This document shows positions 27,401-35,294 of a DNA stretch of 39,609 nt, piece after piece. This DNA comes from Bacteroidales bacterium. GTDB lineage: Bacteria > Bacteroidota > Bacteroidia > Bacteroidales > Muribaculaceae. Position numbers and translations under genes: made by a program. The notes beneath the pieces were generated by a model, which was given only the letters and a program-made list of their open reading frames with translations, made no database searches and was not told the origin of the DNA. The stretch lies in assembly GCA_029218425.1 (NCBI GenBank), contig JAQXRH010000092.1, forward strand, positions 1 to 39,609, given 5' to 3'. The number at the start of each line of letters is the position of its first letter. Position 1 is the stretch's first letter.

Positions 27401-27486
27401 GCTTCCTCATGGTTCCAGTGACCATCAAGCACAAGTGGGGTACAATCACCGGTAAGGTTGCCGTACCTCTTAACAAAAAATTCTAA
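24418..27486 (+). CDS. Large surface lipoprotein with alanine-rich coiled-coil stalk
   Basis: 1022 residues. The signal peptide ends in the lipobox GFTSC with lipid attachment at Cys25, followed by SDNDDD, the acidic pattern that sends Bacteroidetes lipoproteins to the cell surface. Residues about 30-285 are an uninterrupted heptad-type coiled coil, first extremely Ala-rich (55-120), then Ser/Thr-rich. Residues about 290-1022 form a beta-rich head without a recognised domain. The shape suggests a fibre standing on the outer membrane with a binding head, such as an adhesin or a component of a surface layer; this is inferred. The gene is divergent from an XRE-type regulator. Even, high-expression-like codon use suggests an abundant product. 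The protein family was not recognised. Confidence 0.85.
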   Translation: MKKRFLNLALLSLLTVSMPIGFTSCSDNDDDIQRLDQATDDLNSQIAKLSEAINANKTAAANAAANADAAIKAAAEAAQKGDQALAEAQAAAAQAELAKQAAAEAKAEALAEIKAQAEALQKLISANSSAIETNAKDIAALLGRIEGVEAQLKALDVDKIIEEVATLQKDLADQIAASNKALEAVNVQLTALETFKTLIEGKLSSLEGTVASLSTQLSTVTENIDALSSELKELQSSVSELTASVATNTSAIASINTELTSVNSKLTELSAKISTEVANAINTIAGVISSRLTSVTLMPDLYIDGIPTIEFVTAKYVPAMKKGGDWVPSTTKPAVIVSNNETEVQYRLNPATIGEGDIIKSGLAFVSRVATARSGEVENDLINVSDASISGGVLTVKAGKSNTKSLNLTGDKINIVSLKVPIAEKHLFTEQGEKEANVYSEYTRLNEVYFRPELDKSSRVATDIPVNFNDSVSIYATAMNTHLAYELQYDKTLDLETLIQPCAYTATGHSAMTYEELRKYGFDVYFHKAGAAYIAGDHDKTNQQAYAKVEGNILTPVLPTGETGNQAIIDKQPIIAATLVDVNNSNIVEQVYFKVKFVKKVVEPIVVDVPEFEKSLDCNGFDWSMTWEQMVDLVMKNLNDGAGMSQDDFMKIYKKDKVEIVNCDYASGEDVKVYILNDGGVAANTVINWTGTPEHIGHIDLGKTKTFTVTVKFVDETGINPTIIINLKGVVTAPESLKPVLGSTDPIKWQNEVMLVYPTPFEDIAGATAEYSTNILQGRIKPYAKNLLSCASYDVDYSNKSSYQGEALAFQAGYGHHTITKANQGNLNEITYNIANNSNGKALVAAGAKVVDGKVVAGTEVALDWSCYINGLAVNNVVFGTSYLRVVYPLYLNTTLAKGITDDSTPQTINLSDNLTLTDAYEHVVAHTNDGKLTQKLWDYYVVEDPEFGSNVMLATDANGSNAVSLESLNMSANVDTTTGDLTFVNRGAALQDNRFLMVPVTIKHKWGTITGKVAVPLNKKF

Positions 27487-27551
27487 TAAGTATAACTAAG
27501 GTCGAAGAAAAATTTAAGCAAAGCAGTGCAAGAGTTCAAATAGAGGACAAT

Positions 27552-27565
27552 TGTTACCGGTAACA
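27552..27565. promoter_or_regulatory. Perfect palindrome TGTTACCGGTAACA
   Basis: A 14-base palindrome 65 bases after the lipoprotein stop, of the kind bound by LacI-type regulators. No gene starts next to it, so its role is unclear. Confidence 0.3.
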
Positions 27566-27587
27566 TTTGTTTAAATTAATTGGGAAT

Positions 27588-27626
27588 GAGGCTGTGTCGT
27601 AATTAATGTTTACGGCACAGCTTCTC
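27588..27626 (+). terminator. Terminator hairpin after the lipoprotein gene
   Basis: GCTGTGTCGTAA (27591-27602) pairs with TTACGGCACAGC (27610-27621) over 12 bases with one G-U pair, and GAG/CTC extends the stem past a small bulge. Only a short T run follows. Confidence 0.6.
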
Positions 27627-27922
27627 ATTTAAGCTGGTAGTATTAAGGAAATGTAACATACCCATCCTAAACAAAGCAGCCATAGCGAGCAACGACAATG
27701 CATCAAGCCGGGAGCGGCAAAGCAGCGGGTATATCTGCATCTTAGAGCCGCGGTTTTACCGCTCATGTTGGATGATGGCATGATGACCAGGGCCTTCGCT
27801 ATCGCTCACCGTGGGTTACGCATAGAAACGCGGCGTTGCCGATTGTTGGTATTTTACATTTTGCTGTCATTTGCAGCTTGGGGTTATTACTGCACGCTTA
27901 TCATTTTTGATATTATAATATT

Positions 27923-27936
27923 ACTGTCCGCTAAAC
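27923..27936 (+). repeat. Solo copy of the MITE-type end
   Basis: ACTGTCCGCTAAAC differs from the left end at 23698 by one base and, as there, follows AT-rich sequence ending ATT. No inverted partner was found within the next several hundred bases. Confidence 0.5.
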
Positions 27937-28101
27937 TTTAAGGATAGTAATAATTTCAAAACTATTTAATCGATATTAAGTTTTGATTAAATATGGGGGC
28001 GGCCGACATAGCGCGGGAGGGCGCGTCGATACAGCCCATCCGGACCAATACGACGTAGCACACTGCCTTACTTGACGAGTCCACTGCCCTACTGACAGAA
28101 T

Positions 28102-28143
28102 AATGGCGGCGAGCCAAAACCGGGATTTTGACACGCCGCCATT
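28102..28143 (-). terminator. Hairpin element downstream of the outer-membrane operon
   Basis: AATGGCGGCG (28102-28111) pairs perfectly with CGCCGCCATT (28134-28143); inside, AAAA and TTTT extend the stem. It lies past the end of the minus-strand operon. Its layout is shared with the hairpin at 38818-38854, so it may be a repeat family used as a terminator. Confidence 0.5.
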
Positions 28144-28266
28144 TAAAAATTTAAAATGAATGAGTGGTGACCGACTATTATATATTGTAATAGTCCAATA
28201 TATTAGTAATGTAAGGGCAGAATGGATCTACGCAATGGCGCATAGCACGACGGCGTAGGGTACAAA

Positions 28267-28902
28267 TCAGAAGTTGTAGCCGAGGGCAATGCTGAAGTTG
28301 TTGCGACGGAATTGGTCTTTGATGCCAATGTTGAAGTCTTTAGTTTTAGTGATGCCGATACCGCCGGAGACGGAGATATAGTATTGCTGCCACGACAAGC
28401 CTACACCTAAAGCCCACTGCAAGTCGAAGTGGTTGAAGCCTTTGTCGCCGAATAATGACTGGGACATATCATTAATATGCTCTTTTGCGATAACGCTCCA
28501 GTTGATTTGCGGACCGGTGAAGACGTGCAACTGCATGTCGTCGGTGAAGTCGAAGTGGTAGCCGGCAACCAGCGGGATACGGAAGCCGAAGTTGCGTATT
28601 GACCCATTGATCTTTTCATAAGTAGCGTCAAGATATAATGTTTCGCCGATAGTGTTGTAAAACACCGACAAGCCCGGTTCGAAGTATAGGTTTTTATACA
28701 AGGGGATGTTGTAGATAGTACCGAAGCTGAAACCGGCGCCATTGTCGTACCAGCCTTTATTGCCACCGGCAGCCGAAGTAATGTCGAGTGATACACGAGC
28801 GCCGAAATAAGGATGGTTGTCGGGGTTGTCGAAGAGGTCGGCTTGAGCTGAAGATGTCAATGCTGCGCCAATAGCGAGCAGAGAGATAAATAGTTTCTTC
28901 AT
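28267..28902 (-). CDS. Outer-membrane beta-barrel protein
   Basis: 211 residues with a signal peptide (MKKLFISLLAIGAALTSSAQA) and alternating hydrophobic strands such as FGFRIPLVAGYHF and FDLQWALGVGLSW, ending in GYNF, the terminal aromatic typical of outer-membrane barrels. It resembles the small PorT/OMP_b-brl_2 type of about 8 strands common in Bacteroidetes. It is the last gene of a four-gene minus-strand operon, 54 bases after the PCMD lipoprotein gene. Substrate or partner is unknown. Confidence 0.85.
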   Translation of the reverse strand: MKKLFISLLAIGAALTSSAQADLFDNPDNHPYFGARVSLDITSAAGGNKGWYDNGAGFSFGTIYNIPLYKNLYFEPGLSVFYNTIGETLYLDATYEKINGSIRNFGFRIPLVAGYHFDFTDDMQLHVFTGPQINWSVIAKEHINDMSQSLFGDKGFNHFDLQWALGVGLSWQQYYISVSGGIGITKTKDFNIGIKDQFRRNNFSIALGYNF

Positions 28903-28956
28903 AATTGTGGATTATTGAATATTGGTTATTAAAAACTTGTAGATATGTTGGAGAGA

Positions 28957-30534
28957 TTAATAGTCGTAGAGGAGTTGGAGGTCGTCGAGATAGAGCACCG
29001 AGCCATTTCCGCCGGTGAAGTAGTCGCCATATTTACTTGCCGAGCCTACGATAAGGATATAATTTGGCACGCGGTTGGTGGCTTTGTATTCGAGATTGAA
29101 TTCAAACTGTGTCCACTGCGCCTGGTCGGTGCCTCTTTGGAAATTACCGTAGGCGATAACGTCGGAGGCGTTGGGGTCGAAAAGTTTGCGGTTGGAGGGG
29201 TTTGTGCGGATTTCGAAAGGCTCATTAGAGTCGATAAGGGCTACCCATACTATGCAAGTGTCGGGGCGGCCTTTGAGGTCGTCGAAACCGGCTGACGTAG
29301 AGCTGATAGCAGCGGAATGGTATTTGTAATATCCTCTCAGCTTAGTAGGCCGTTGAGAGAACTTGCGGCCGAAGCTCAAGATGCCGTTAGTGCCGTCGGT
29401 TTTGACATATTCTCCGGCAAAGATGTTGCCGGCAGCGAGTTTGCCCACGATGCCGATACCTACGAATTTTGTTTCGAGCATGGCCGATAAGCCGGAGCCC
29501 GAGGGGGTGTCGTCGGAGGGTTGTGAATTGCTTGGTCCGAGCGTAGTAGCGCCCTTGTTGCCGGTGTCCCAATATCGCGAGCCGTCTTGGGCCCAGGGGT
29601 TCCACACTTTACCGTCGAGCCACCAATCGTCGAAACCGGAATTTGACGGTTGCTCGACAGAGCCGGTGCGGAATTCAATTTCAACACCGTATTCATCTTC
29701 GGAAACGGCGCGGGCCAGATAGTCGGTGTCGGGTTGGAGATGGATGATGCGGGCATGGAAACTGCCGCCGTTGATGGTGAGCCATTCTTGAGGCACGCGG
29801 GTCCACTCGGTGTCGGTAGCCGCACGGTATTCAATATAATTGTCGCGTCCCTCCTGGGCTTCGCCATACACCCAAGCCACGTTGGTCCAAGCGTCGGCAC
29901 GCACGGTGGTGACGGTAGCTTCGGTCGTCTGGCAATAAACCGTCCAGTCGGCATCACGGCCATAGTCGGATACGGTAATCCTATATGGCTCATTAAGGTC
30001 GATAAATTCGCCAACGATATGGGGGTCGATGACAGAGTTAACGGAGCCTAATTTGGCCGAGGTGACTTTGACGTGGGAAATGTCGGCCGTGTTTGGCAAG
30101 GTGACCACTACACGACGGCCCGGGACGTCGATAACCGACGAGCCGATCTGATTAGCAACGGTGAAATATCGGTCGATGTTTTGCACGGCTTTGAGGGTCC
30201 ACACATATTCCTGATACATCTTGAGGATGTAGTATTGCTGGCGCGACAGGTCGATAGTGCCACAGATGGAATCGCCCACGAAAGAGGAGTTGCCAGAGAT
30301 GGTACATTCGAGAACGTTGACATTGTAGATGTCGGCGATTTCGTCGAGATACACGGTTGCGACACGGTTGATGGTGTCGATTTGCGCGCCTTGCGACTGG
30401 TGTTCCACCTTAAGGGTCAGGATGTTGGGCTGAATGCGCGGATATGGGATATCGTTTTTCAGACAGCCCGTCAATACGCTCGCCATGACTATCGCGGCGA
30501 GTATCGTATAATATATGTTGCTGACTTTTGCCAT
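28957..30534 (-). CDS. PCMD domain lipoprotein
   Basis: 525 residues, exported as a lipoprotein (lipobox VLTGC, Cys24). An N-terminal region with two immunoglobulin-like repeats (about 35-200, one ending in ITVSDYGRDADWTVY) and a fibronectin-like part (about 205-290) precede a C-terminal PCMD domain (about 300-525, from SGFDDWWLDGKVWNPW to SVLYLDDLQLLYDY). PCMD stands for putative carbohydrate metabolism domain; the fold looks like a carbohydrate-binding beta-sandwich. It is encoded between outer-membrane barrels, which suggests a surface complex. The first residues after the cysteine (LKND) are only weakly acidic. Confidence 0.88.
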   Translation of the reverse strand: MAKVSNIYYTILAAIVMASVLTGCLKNDIPYPRIQPNILTLKVEHQSQGAQIDTINRVATVYLDEIADIYNVNVLECTISGNSSFVGDSICGTIDLSRQQYYILKMYQEYVWTLKAVQNIDRYFTVANQIGSSVIDVPGRRVVVTLPNTADISHVKVTSAKLGSVNSVIDPHIVGEFIDLNEPYRITVSDYGRDADWTVYCQTTEATVTTVRADAWTNVAWVYGEAQEGRDNYIEYRAATDTEWTRVPQEWLTINGGSFHARIIHLQPDTDYLARAVSEDEYGVEIEFRTGSVEQPSNSGFDDWWLDGKVWNPWAQDGSRYWDTGNKGATTLGPSNSQPSDDTPSGSGLSAMLETKFVGIGIVGKLAAGNIFAGEYVKTDGTNGILSFGRKFSQRPTKLRGYYKYHSAAISSTSAGFDDLKGRPDTCIVWVALIDSNEPFEIRTNPSNRKLFDPNASDVIAYGNFQRGTDQAQWTQFEFNLEYKATNRVPNYILIVGSASKYGDYFTGGNGSVLYLDDLQLLYDY

Positions 30535-30582
30535 GAGGATGTAAAGGAATTATATCTCTTGAGTTTCGGAGGGGCAGCGGCA

Positions 30583-31518
30583 TCAGATATGCACAGCCAA
30601 GCCGAAGTTGATATTGAAAATATTGAATTTGAAATTGGCGCCGGAGGAGAATCGCGAGCCTTCTTCAACGCCGTTGGTGGTCTGCTTCTCATGCGAAAGG
30701 TTTAAGCCGAACACGCCGAACGACACGTTGAACGAGACATAGTCCATAATGAAAACGCACACACCGGGGCTAAAGTTTAGATTAGCGCGAGTGATGGAGG
30801 TGTGGGTTTCGCGAGGCTCGTCGTTGTAGAGGCGGCTGAAGCGCGACGTGCCGCAACCGAATCCGAGGTCGACTTCGTTGAATATCGCGAAACGCTTTTC
30901 GGCACCGAGGCCTATGTAGTTGCGATAGTTGATTGAAGCAGAGAACGATTGGGAATAGTAGCTGACATCGCGCAAAGTGAAGTTGATGTCTTCATCGAAG
31001 TCGAATGTCATGTTATTTAGGTCGAGATCAGTACGCGTGTAATCGAATTTAACGCCTATCGACTGGTTGTTGCGGAAGAAATAGGAGATGGATGGCTTGA
31101 TAGAATAGGCTTTGATTTTGGCGTCAAAGTTTTTCAGGATGGAGAGAATCTGCACATCGTCGGTATTAAACTCGCCATAGGAAGCCGTCATTCCGACAGC
31201 CCACTGCCCTTTTGGGATGATGAGGAAGTTGTAGAGCCCGCGGTCGTATCGGCCATAGTTTTTGTCGGGGAGAATGATGCTTACGGTGTCGCCACCTACA
31301 ATCACCTTTTGGTCTAAGTAAGGATTGTTGCCGATGGAGTCGAGTTTGATTTTCTTAGAGCCGAGGATATTCTCGCTGATGATGAAATTGCTTGACAAAT
31401 CCTTCACTGGAGAATAAGAGGCAGGGGCATCGGCAGCCAATGGCGACCGGGCAAAGGCGGCTGAGGATGCTACCATAGCAAGCGCCGCTATTATAAATAT
31501 CTTCATTATCATTTTCAT
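30583..31518 (-). CDS. Outer-membrane beta-barrel, paralog of the upstream gene
   Basis: 311 residues with a signal peptide (KIFIIAALAMVASSAAFA). After an N-terminal extension of about 80 residues, which the neighbour lacks, comes a barrel with IIPKGQWAVGM, ISYFFRNNQSIGVKFDYTRT, NYRNYIGLGAEKRFAIFNEV and a final FGLAVHI. These blocks align in order with the preceding gene (31524-32264), so the two arose by tandem duplication. ATG 31518 or 31509 could be the start. The gap to its neighbour is 5 bases, and 48 bases separate it from the PCMD gene. Confidence 0.83.
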   Translation of the reverse strand: MKMIMKIFIIAALAMVASSAAFARSPLAADAPASYSPVKDLSSNFIISENILGSKKIKLDSIGNNPYLDQKVIVGGDTVSIILPDKNYGRYDRGLYNFLIIPKGQWAVGMTASYGEFNTDDVQILSILKNFDAKIKAYSIKPSISYFFRNNQSIGVKFDYTRTDLDLNNMTFDFDEDINFTLRDVSYYSQSFSASINYRNYIGLGAEKRFAIFNEVDLGFGCGTSRFSRLYNDEPRETHTSITRANLNFSPGVCVFIMDYVSFNVSFGVFGLNLSHEKQTTNGVEEGSRFSSGANFKFNIFNINFGLAVHI

Positions 31519-31523
31519 AGCGC

Positions 31524-32264
31524 TTACAGATAGAAAGCCACCCCGAAGGAGATGGAAAACAGGTTGATTTTAAAATTGGCGCGGCTCGAATCGGAGTGAG
31601 CCACATACACTTGGTCGGTAATAGATTTCGACCGAGAGTAGGAGAAGCCGAGCAGGCCTACGTTGACCTCGATGGCCGAGTAGTTGTTGAGGAACATTAC
31701 CATGCCCGGTGCAAGGCCGACATTAATGCTGAAGTTGCGCGAATAGGTACCTGTAAGGTCGTCGCCCGAACCGTTGCATATTTTTGAGTCGCCGCCACCA
31801 ATCTCCAATTGCACTTCGTTGAACATGCCGAACCGGCGGTTGTTGCCAAGCGAAATATAGTTGCGGAAAGCGGCGGTACCATACCAATTTTGCGATATAC
31901 TATACAGATTGTCAACATTATACTCCGTTTCGGAATCGAGGACGACGTCGGCCGAACGCATATCGATTTTCGAGCGCGTATAGGAGAAGCGTCCACCGGC
32001 GGCGAGATTGTCCTTAAAGCAATACATGAGCATCGGACTAACCTTGAAATTGTAGGTGTCGCCGTTGAGGTTTTCGACAACAAAAAATTGATAGTCAGAC
32101 TGATTGGACTGCGAGTAGCTCACGTTGACACCCGTGATCCACTGACCTTTTGGGATAAAAGAAATCTGTTGCAGACCACGTTTGAACGGTTCTTGGGCAA
32201 CCGCTACGACAGCAGCCGACAAAGTGTATATCAGCACAATAAGTGCAATTAGACATTTTTTCAT
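31524..32264 (-). CDS. Outer-membrane beta-barrel, first gene of the operon
   Basis: 246 residues with a signal peptide (CLIALIVLIYTLSAAVVAVAQ) followed by ISFIPKGQWITGVNVSYSQS, YCFKDNLAAGGRFSYTRS, FRNYISLGNNRRFGMFNEV and a final FGVAFYL. These match the downstream paralog. I use the ATG at 32264, because the open frame continues upstream to 32612 only through AT-rich sequence that holds the promoter and does not look like protein. It heads the four-gene operon. Confidence 0.83.
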   Translation of the reverse strand: MKKCLIALIVLIYTLSAAVVAVAQEPFKRGLQQISFIPKGQWITGVNVSYSQSNQSDYQFFVVENLNGDTYNFKVSPMLMYCFKDNLAAGGRFSYTRSKIDMRSADVVLDSETEYNVDNLYSISQNWYGTAAFRNYISLGNNRRFGMFNEVQLEIGGGDSKICNGSGDDLTGTYSRNFSINVGLAPGMVMFLNNYSAIEVNVGLLGFSYSRSKSITDQVYVAHSDSSRANFKINLFSISFGVAFYL

Positions 32265-32343
32265 TTCACGATATCGTTTTGCTATGGGCTGTGCATTTCT
32301 AATGATAAAAAGAAATTTGGAGCCCTCTATCGGCAAATAATCG

Positions 32344-32377
32344 TCAAATTTACAAAATTTCGTCAAATAAACCGCAA
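32344..32377 (-). promoter_or_regulatory. Promoter of the outer-membrane operon
   Basis: CAAATTTA at 32344-32351 reads TAAATTTG on the minus strand; CAAC at 32374-32377 (GTTG) is a possible -33 element with a 22-base spacer, longer than ideal. The leader would be about 75 bases. Confidence 0.4.
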
Positions 32378-32658
32378 CCTTAAAGCTATTATGTAGCAGA
32401 ATAATAGTGAAAATGTAGAAAATAGGGACAAAAAATGTGCAAATCGGAGGAGGCAGCGGAGGACAGCGACTCCAGCGGAGGCATATAGTGAAGGGGCATG
32501 ATATGGGGCACAAGTAAAGGCCCGATGATAAGAGCCGATGATACGGCGCGCAAGTGAAGGGCGATGATACGGTATTTATTGCAGATGAATTGCGCCGCAG
32601 GGCCATGTCCAAATTAGCCTCTCTATTTAGATTGGATATAAATAATCATGCAAATTGC

Positions 32659-32689
32659 TTTGTTATGAATAGAATTTTTATGACCTTTG
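32659..32689 (+). promoter_or_regulatory. feoAB promoter
   Basis: TTTG at 32659-32662, exactly 19 bases, then GACCTTTG at 32682-32689 (one mismatch to TAnnTTTG). The start point would be near 32696, about 75 bases ahead of the gene. No clear Fur box was identified. Confidence 0.5.
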
Positions 32690-32772
32690 TAGTCTTGATA
32701 ACAACATAGCGAGTCACTGAGGCCGGAGCCACCCTTGCCGAGGTGCCAATGCTATCGTATAACCACCAATAT

Positions 32773-35220
32773 ATGAGATTATCAGACTTAGAAACAGGGA
32801 GCTCGGCAGTCATAATAAAAATATTGGGACACGGTGCATTCCGCCGCCGAGTGATGGAAATGGGATTTGTGAAAGGACGCGAAATCACGGCAGTGCTCAA
32901 CGCCCCATTGCGCGACCCTGTCAAATACCGGCTTATGGACTACGAAGTGTCGTTGCGCCGCTCCGAAGCATCAATGATAGAAGTAGTTCCCGTCGACGAA
33001 TATGCCGAAGCTGAGAAAGGCTTGTCGTTTGAGCCCATGGTAGCCAACGACAGCGACGACATGTCGCGCCGGCTCGACGCGTCGGGGCACACCATCAACA
33101 TAGCGCTAATCGGCAACCCCAATTGCGGCAAGACATCGCTATTCAACATAGCGTCGGGAGCACAGGAGCACGTGGGCAACTACAGCGGCGTGACCGTCGA
33201 CTGCAAGTACGGCACCTTCCGCCACAAAGGATATAAGTTCAATATCGTTGACCTTCCGGGCACATACTCCCTATCGGCCTACTCCCCCGAGGAGCTTTAC
33301 GTGAGAAGATACCTTACCGACTCCACCCCCGACGTAATCGTCAACGTGGCCGATGCCTCCAACCTCGAGCGCAACCTCTACCTCACCACCGAGCTCATCG
33401 ACATGGATCACTCCATGGTCATAGCCCTCAACCTCTACGACGAGCTGCGCAACCGCGGCGACAAATTGGACTATGCCACGTTGGGCGGAATGATAGGCGT
33501 GCCCATCGTGCCTACCGTATCACGCACCGGCGAGGGCATCGAGCAGCTCTTCGACACCATCATCGAAGTATACGAAGGACGCAACAAATATGTGCGCCAC
33601 GTGCATGTCAAATTGGGGCATGACATAGAGGAAGCCATCGACACCATCAAACCGCTGATAAAGACCGACCCGCAACTGTCGAGCCACTTTTCGGCACGCT
33701 ACCTTGCCATCAAGCTCCTTGAAGGCGACCCCGAGGCCGACAAAATCATAGAGAACGCACAGGAAAGCCAGCAGATAAAGGCATTGCGCGACAAAGCCGT
33801 GGCGCATCTGGCCGAGATACACGACGAAGACGTAGCCACGATGGTGGCCAACGAGAAATACGGCTTCATATCAGGTGCCCTCGCCGAAACGCTCCAACGC
33901 AACGAAAAAGAGAAAACGTCGACATCGCATATCATAGATGCATTCGTCACCAACCGCCTGTTCGGGTTTCCGATATTTATCGCGATAATGTTTTTCATCT
34001 TCTGGGTGACATTCTACATCGGGCAGATACCTATGGGGTGGATAGACAGCGGATGCAATTGGTTGGCCGATATTGTAAACGACAATATGGCCGACGGGCC
34101 GCTTAAAGACCTGCTTGCCGACGGTATCATAGGCGGTGTAGGCGGAGTGATAGTCTTCCTTCCCAACATCCTCATCCTCTACTTTTTCATATCATTTATG
34201 GAGGATTCGGGATATATGGCGCGAGCGGCATTTATCATGGACAAGATAATGCACAAGATAGGCCTCCACGGCAAATCGTTCATACCATTGGTGATGGGCT
34301 TCGGGTGCAATGTTCCGGCAGTTATGGCATGCCGCACCATAGAGAGTCGCAGCTCCCGATTAATCACGATAATGATCAACCCATTTGTGTCATGTTCGGC
34401 ACGACTGCCCATCTACGTGCTGCTCATAGGCACATTCTTCTCGACGCACGCCGCATTGGTATTCCTGTTGATGTATGTGTTGGGAGTAACCGTTGCAGTG
34501 GTGACGGCGCGACTGTTGCGGCGATTTGTGTTTAAAGTCGACGAGACCCCGTTCGTAATGGAGCTACCACCCTACCGAGTACCGACGCTGAAATCGTCGT
34601 TGCGCCACATGTGGTGGAAAGCGCAACAGTATCTGCGCAAGATGGGCGGCATCATCCTCGTGGCAAGCATCGTGGTATGGGCACTCAACTATTTCCCGCA
34701 CCACGACCCCGCCGAAGAGACGGCAACGGAGGCAACGGAATCCACGGCCGGGAGTGGCGATGGCGGCAGCGACATGCCGGCACCCATAGCCGACAGCGAG
34801 AGCATCGACCCAGAGCACGATTCATTCCTCGAGATGATAGGCAAAGCCATTAACCCGGTATTCCGTCCGTTGGGCTTCTCATGGCGCGCCTCGGTGGCAG
34901 TGGTAGCCGGAGTGCCTGCCAAGGAGATAGTAGTATCGACCCTCGGAGTGCTATACACCGGCGACGAGGATAGCGACGACAACGCCCTATCGGCCCGACT
35001 GACCGCGCCCGACAGCATTACTGGGCAGCCCGACTTCAACCCCGCCGTAGCGTTGGCATTCATGGTGTTCATATTGCTCTACTGCCCGTGCATAGCCACG
35101 TTGGTAGCAATAGTCAAAGAGACACATTCGTGGAAATACGGCATCTTTGCCGTGGTCTACAATACCGCCGTAGCATGGGTTGCTGCCTTCATCGTCTACC
35201 GCATCGCCCTGCTATTTTAG
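32773..35220 (+). CDS. feoB: Ferrous iron transporter, FeoA-FeoB fusion
   Basis: Inner-membrane Fe(II) importer of 815 residues. Residues 1-75 are a FeoA-type SH3 domain (MRLSDLETG, MEMGFVKGREI), fused to FeoB. The G domain shows G1 GNPNCGKTS (114-122), G3 DLPGTYSLSAYSPEE and G4 NLYDE. The gate and core membrane domains follow, with GFGCNVPAVMACRTI and CPCIATLVAI carrying the conserved cysteines. An acidic, Ala/Thr-rich insert of about 50 residues lies near residues 645-690 between membrane segments. ATG 32773 gives the usual family start; in-frame GTG 32743 and ATG 32749 are alternatives. The DUF389 gene follows after 74 bases. Confidence 0.96.
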   Translation: MRLSDLETGSSAVIIKILGHGAFRRRVMEMGFVKGREITAVLNAPLRDPVKYRLMDYEVSLRRSEASMIEVVPVDEYAEAEKGLSFEPMVANDSDDMSRRLDASGHTINIALIGNPNCGKTSLFNIASGAQEHVGNYSGVTVDCKYGTFRHKGYKFNIVDLPGTYSLSAYSPEELYVRRYLTDSTPDVIVNVADASNLERNLYLTTELIDMDHSMVIALNLYDELRNRGDKLDYATLGGMIGVPIVPTVSRTGEGIEQLFDTIIEVYEGRNKYVRHVHVKLGHDIEEAIDTIKPLIKTDPQLSSHFSARYLAIKLLEGDPEADKIIENAQESQQIKALRDKAVAHLAEIHDEDVATMVANEKYGFISGALAETLQRNEKEKTSTSHIIDAFVTNRLFGFPIFIAIMFFIFWVTFYIGQIPMGWIDSGCNWLADIVNDNMADGPLKDLLADGIIGGVGGVIVFLPNILILYFFISFMEDSGYMARAAFIMDKIMHKIGLHGKSFIPLVMGFGCNVPAVMACRTIESRSSRLITIMINPFVSCSARLPIYVLLIGTFFSTHAALVFLLMYVLGVTVAVVTARLLRRFVFKVDETPFVMELPPYRVPTLKSSLRHMWWKAQQYLRKMGGIILVASIVVWALNYFPHHDPAEETATEATESTAGSGDGGSDMPAPIADSESIDPEHDSFLEMIGKAINPVFRPLGFSWRASVAVVAGVPAKEIVVSTLGVLYTGDEDSDDNALSARLTAPDSITGQPDFNPAVALAFMVFILLYCPCIATLVAIVKETHSWKYGIFAVVYNTAVAWVAAFIVYRIALLF

Positions 35221-35294
35221 CACAGTGACAGTAAACAAAACGTAACCACGGTTGTTATACCTCATACAGCAATATCACATCAAAAGCATCAGCT

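Larger units (their letters stand above)
27487..28266. other. 780-base gene-free region between convergent genes
   Basis: No credible gene. It holds a 14-base perfect palindrome (27552-27565), a terminator-like hairpin (27588-27626), a GC-richer block of about 270 bases (roughly 27650-27910) that reads like a dispersed Bacteroidetes intergenic repeat, a single MITE-type end (27923-27936), and a second hairpin (28102-28143). The block can be read as short open frames, but none has a sound start or codon pattern. Confidence 0.55.

Noticed and set aside
31524-32612. N-terminal extension of the first barrel gene up to 32612
   Set aside because: The extra 116 residues cover the AT-rich promoter region, while a clear signal peptide begins at 32264.
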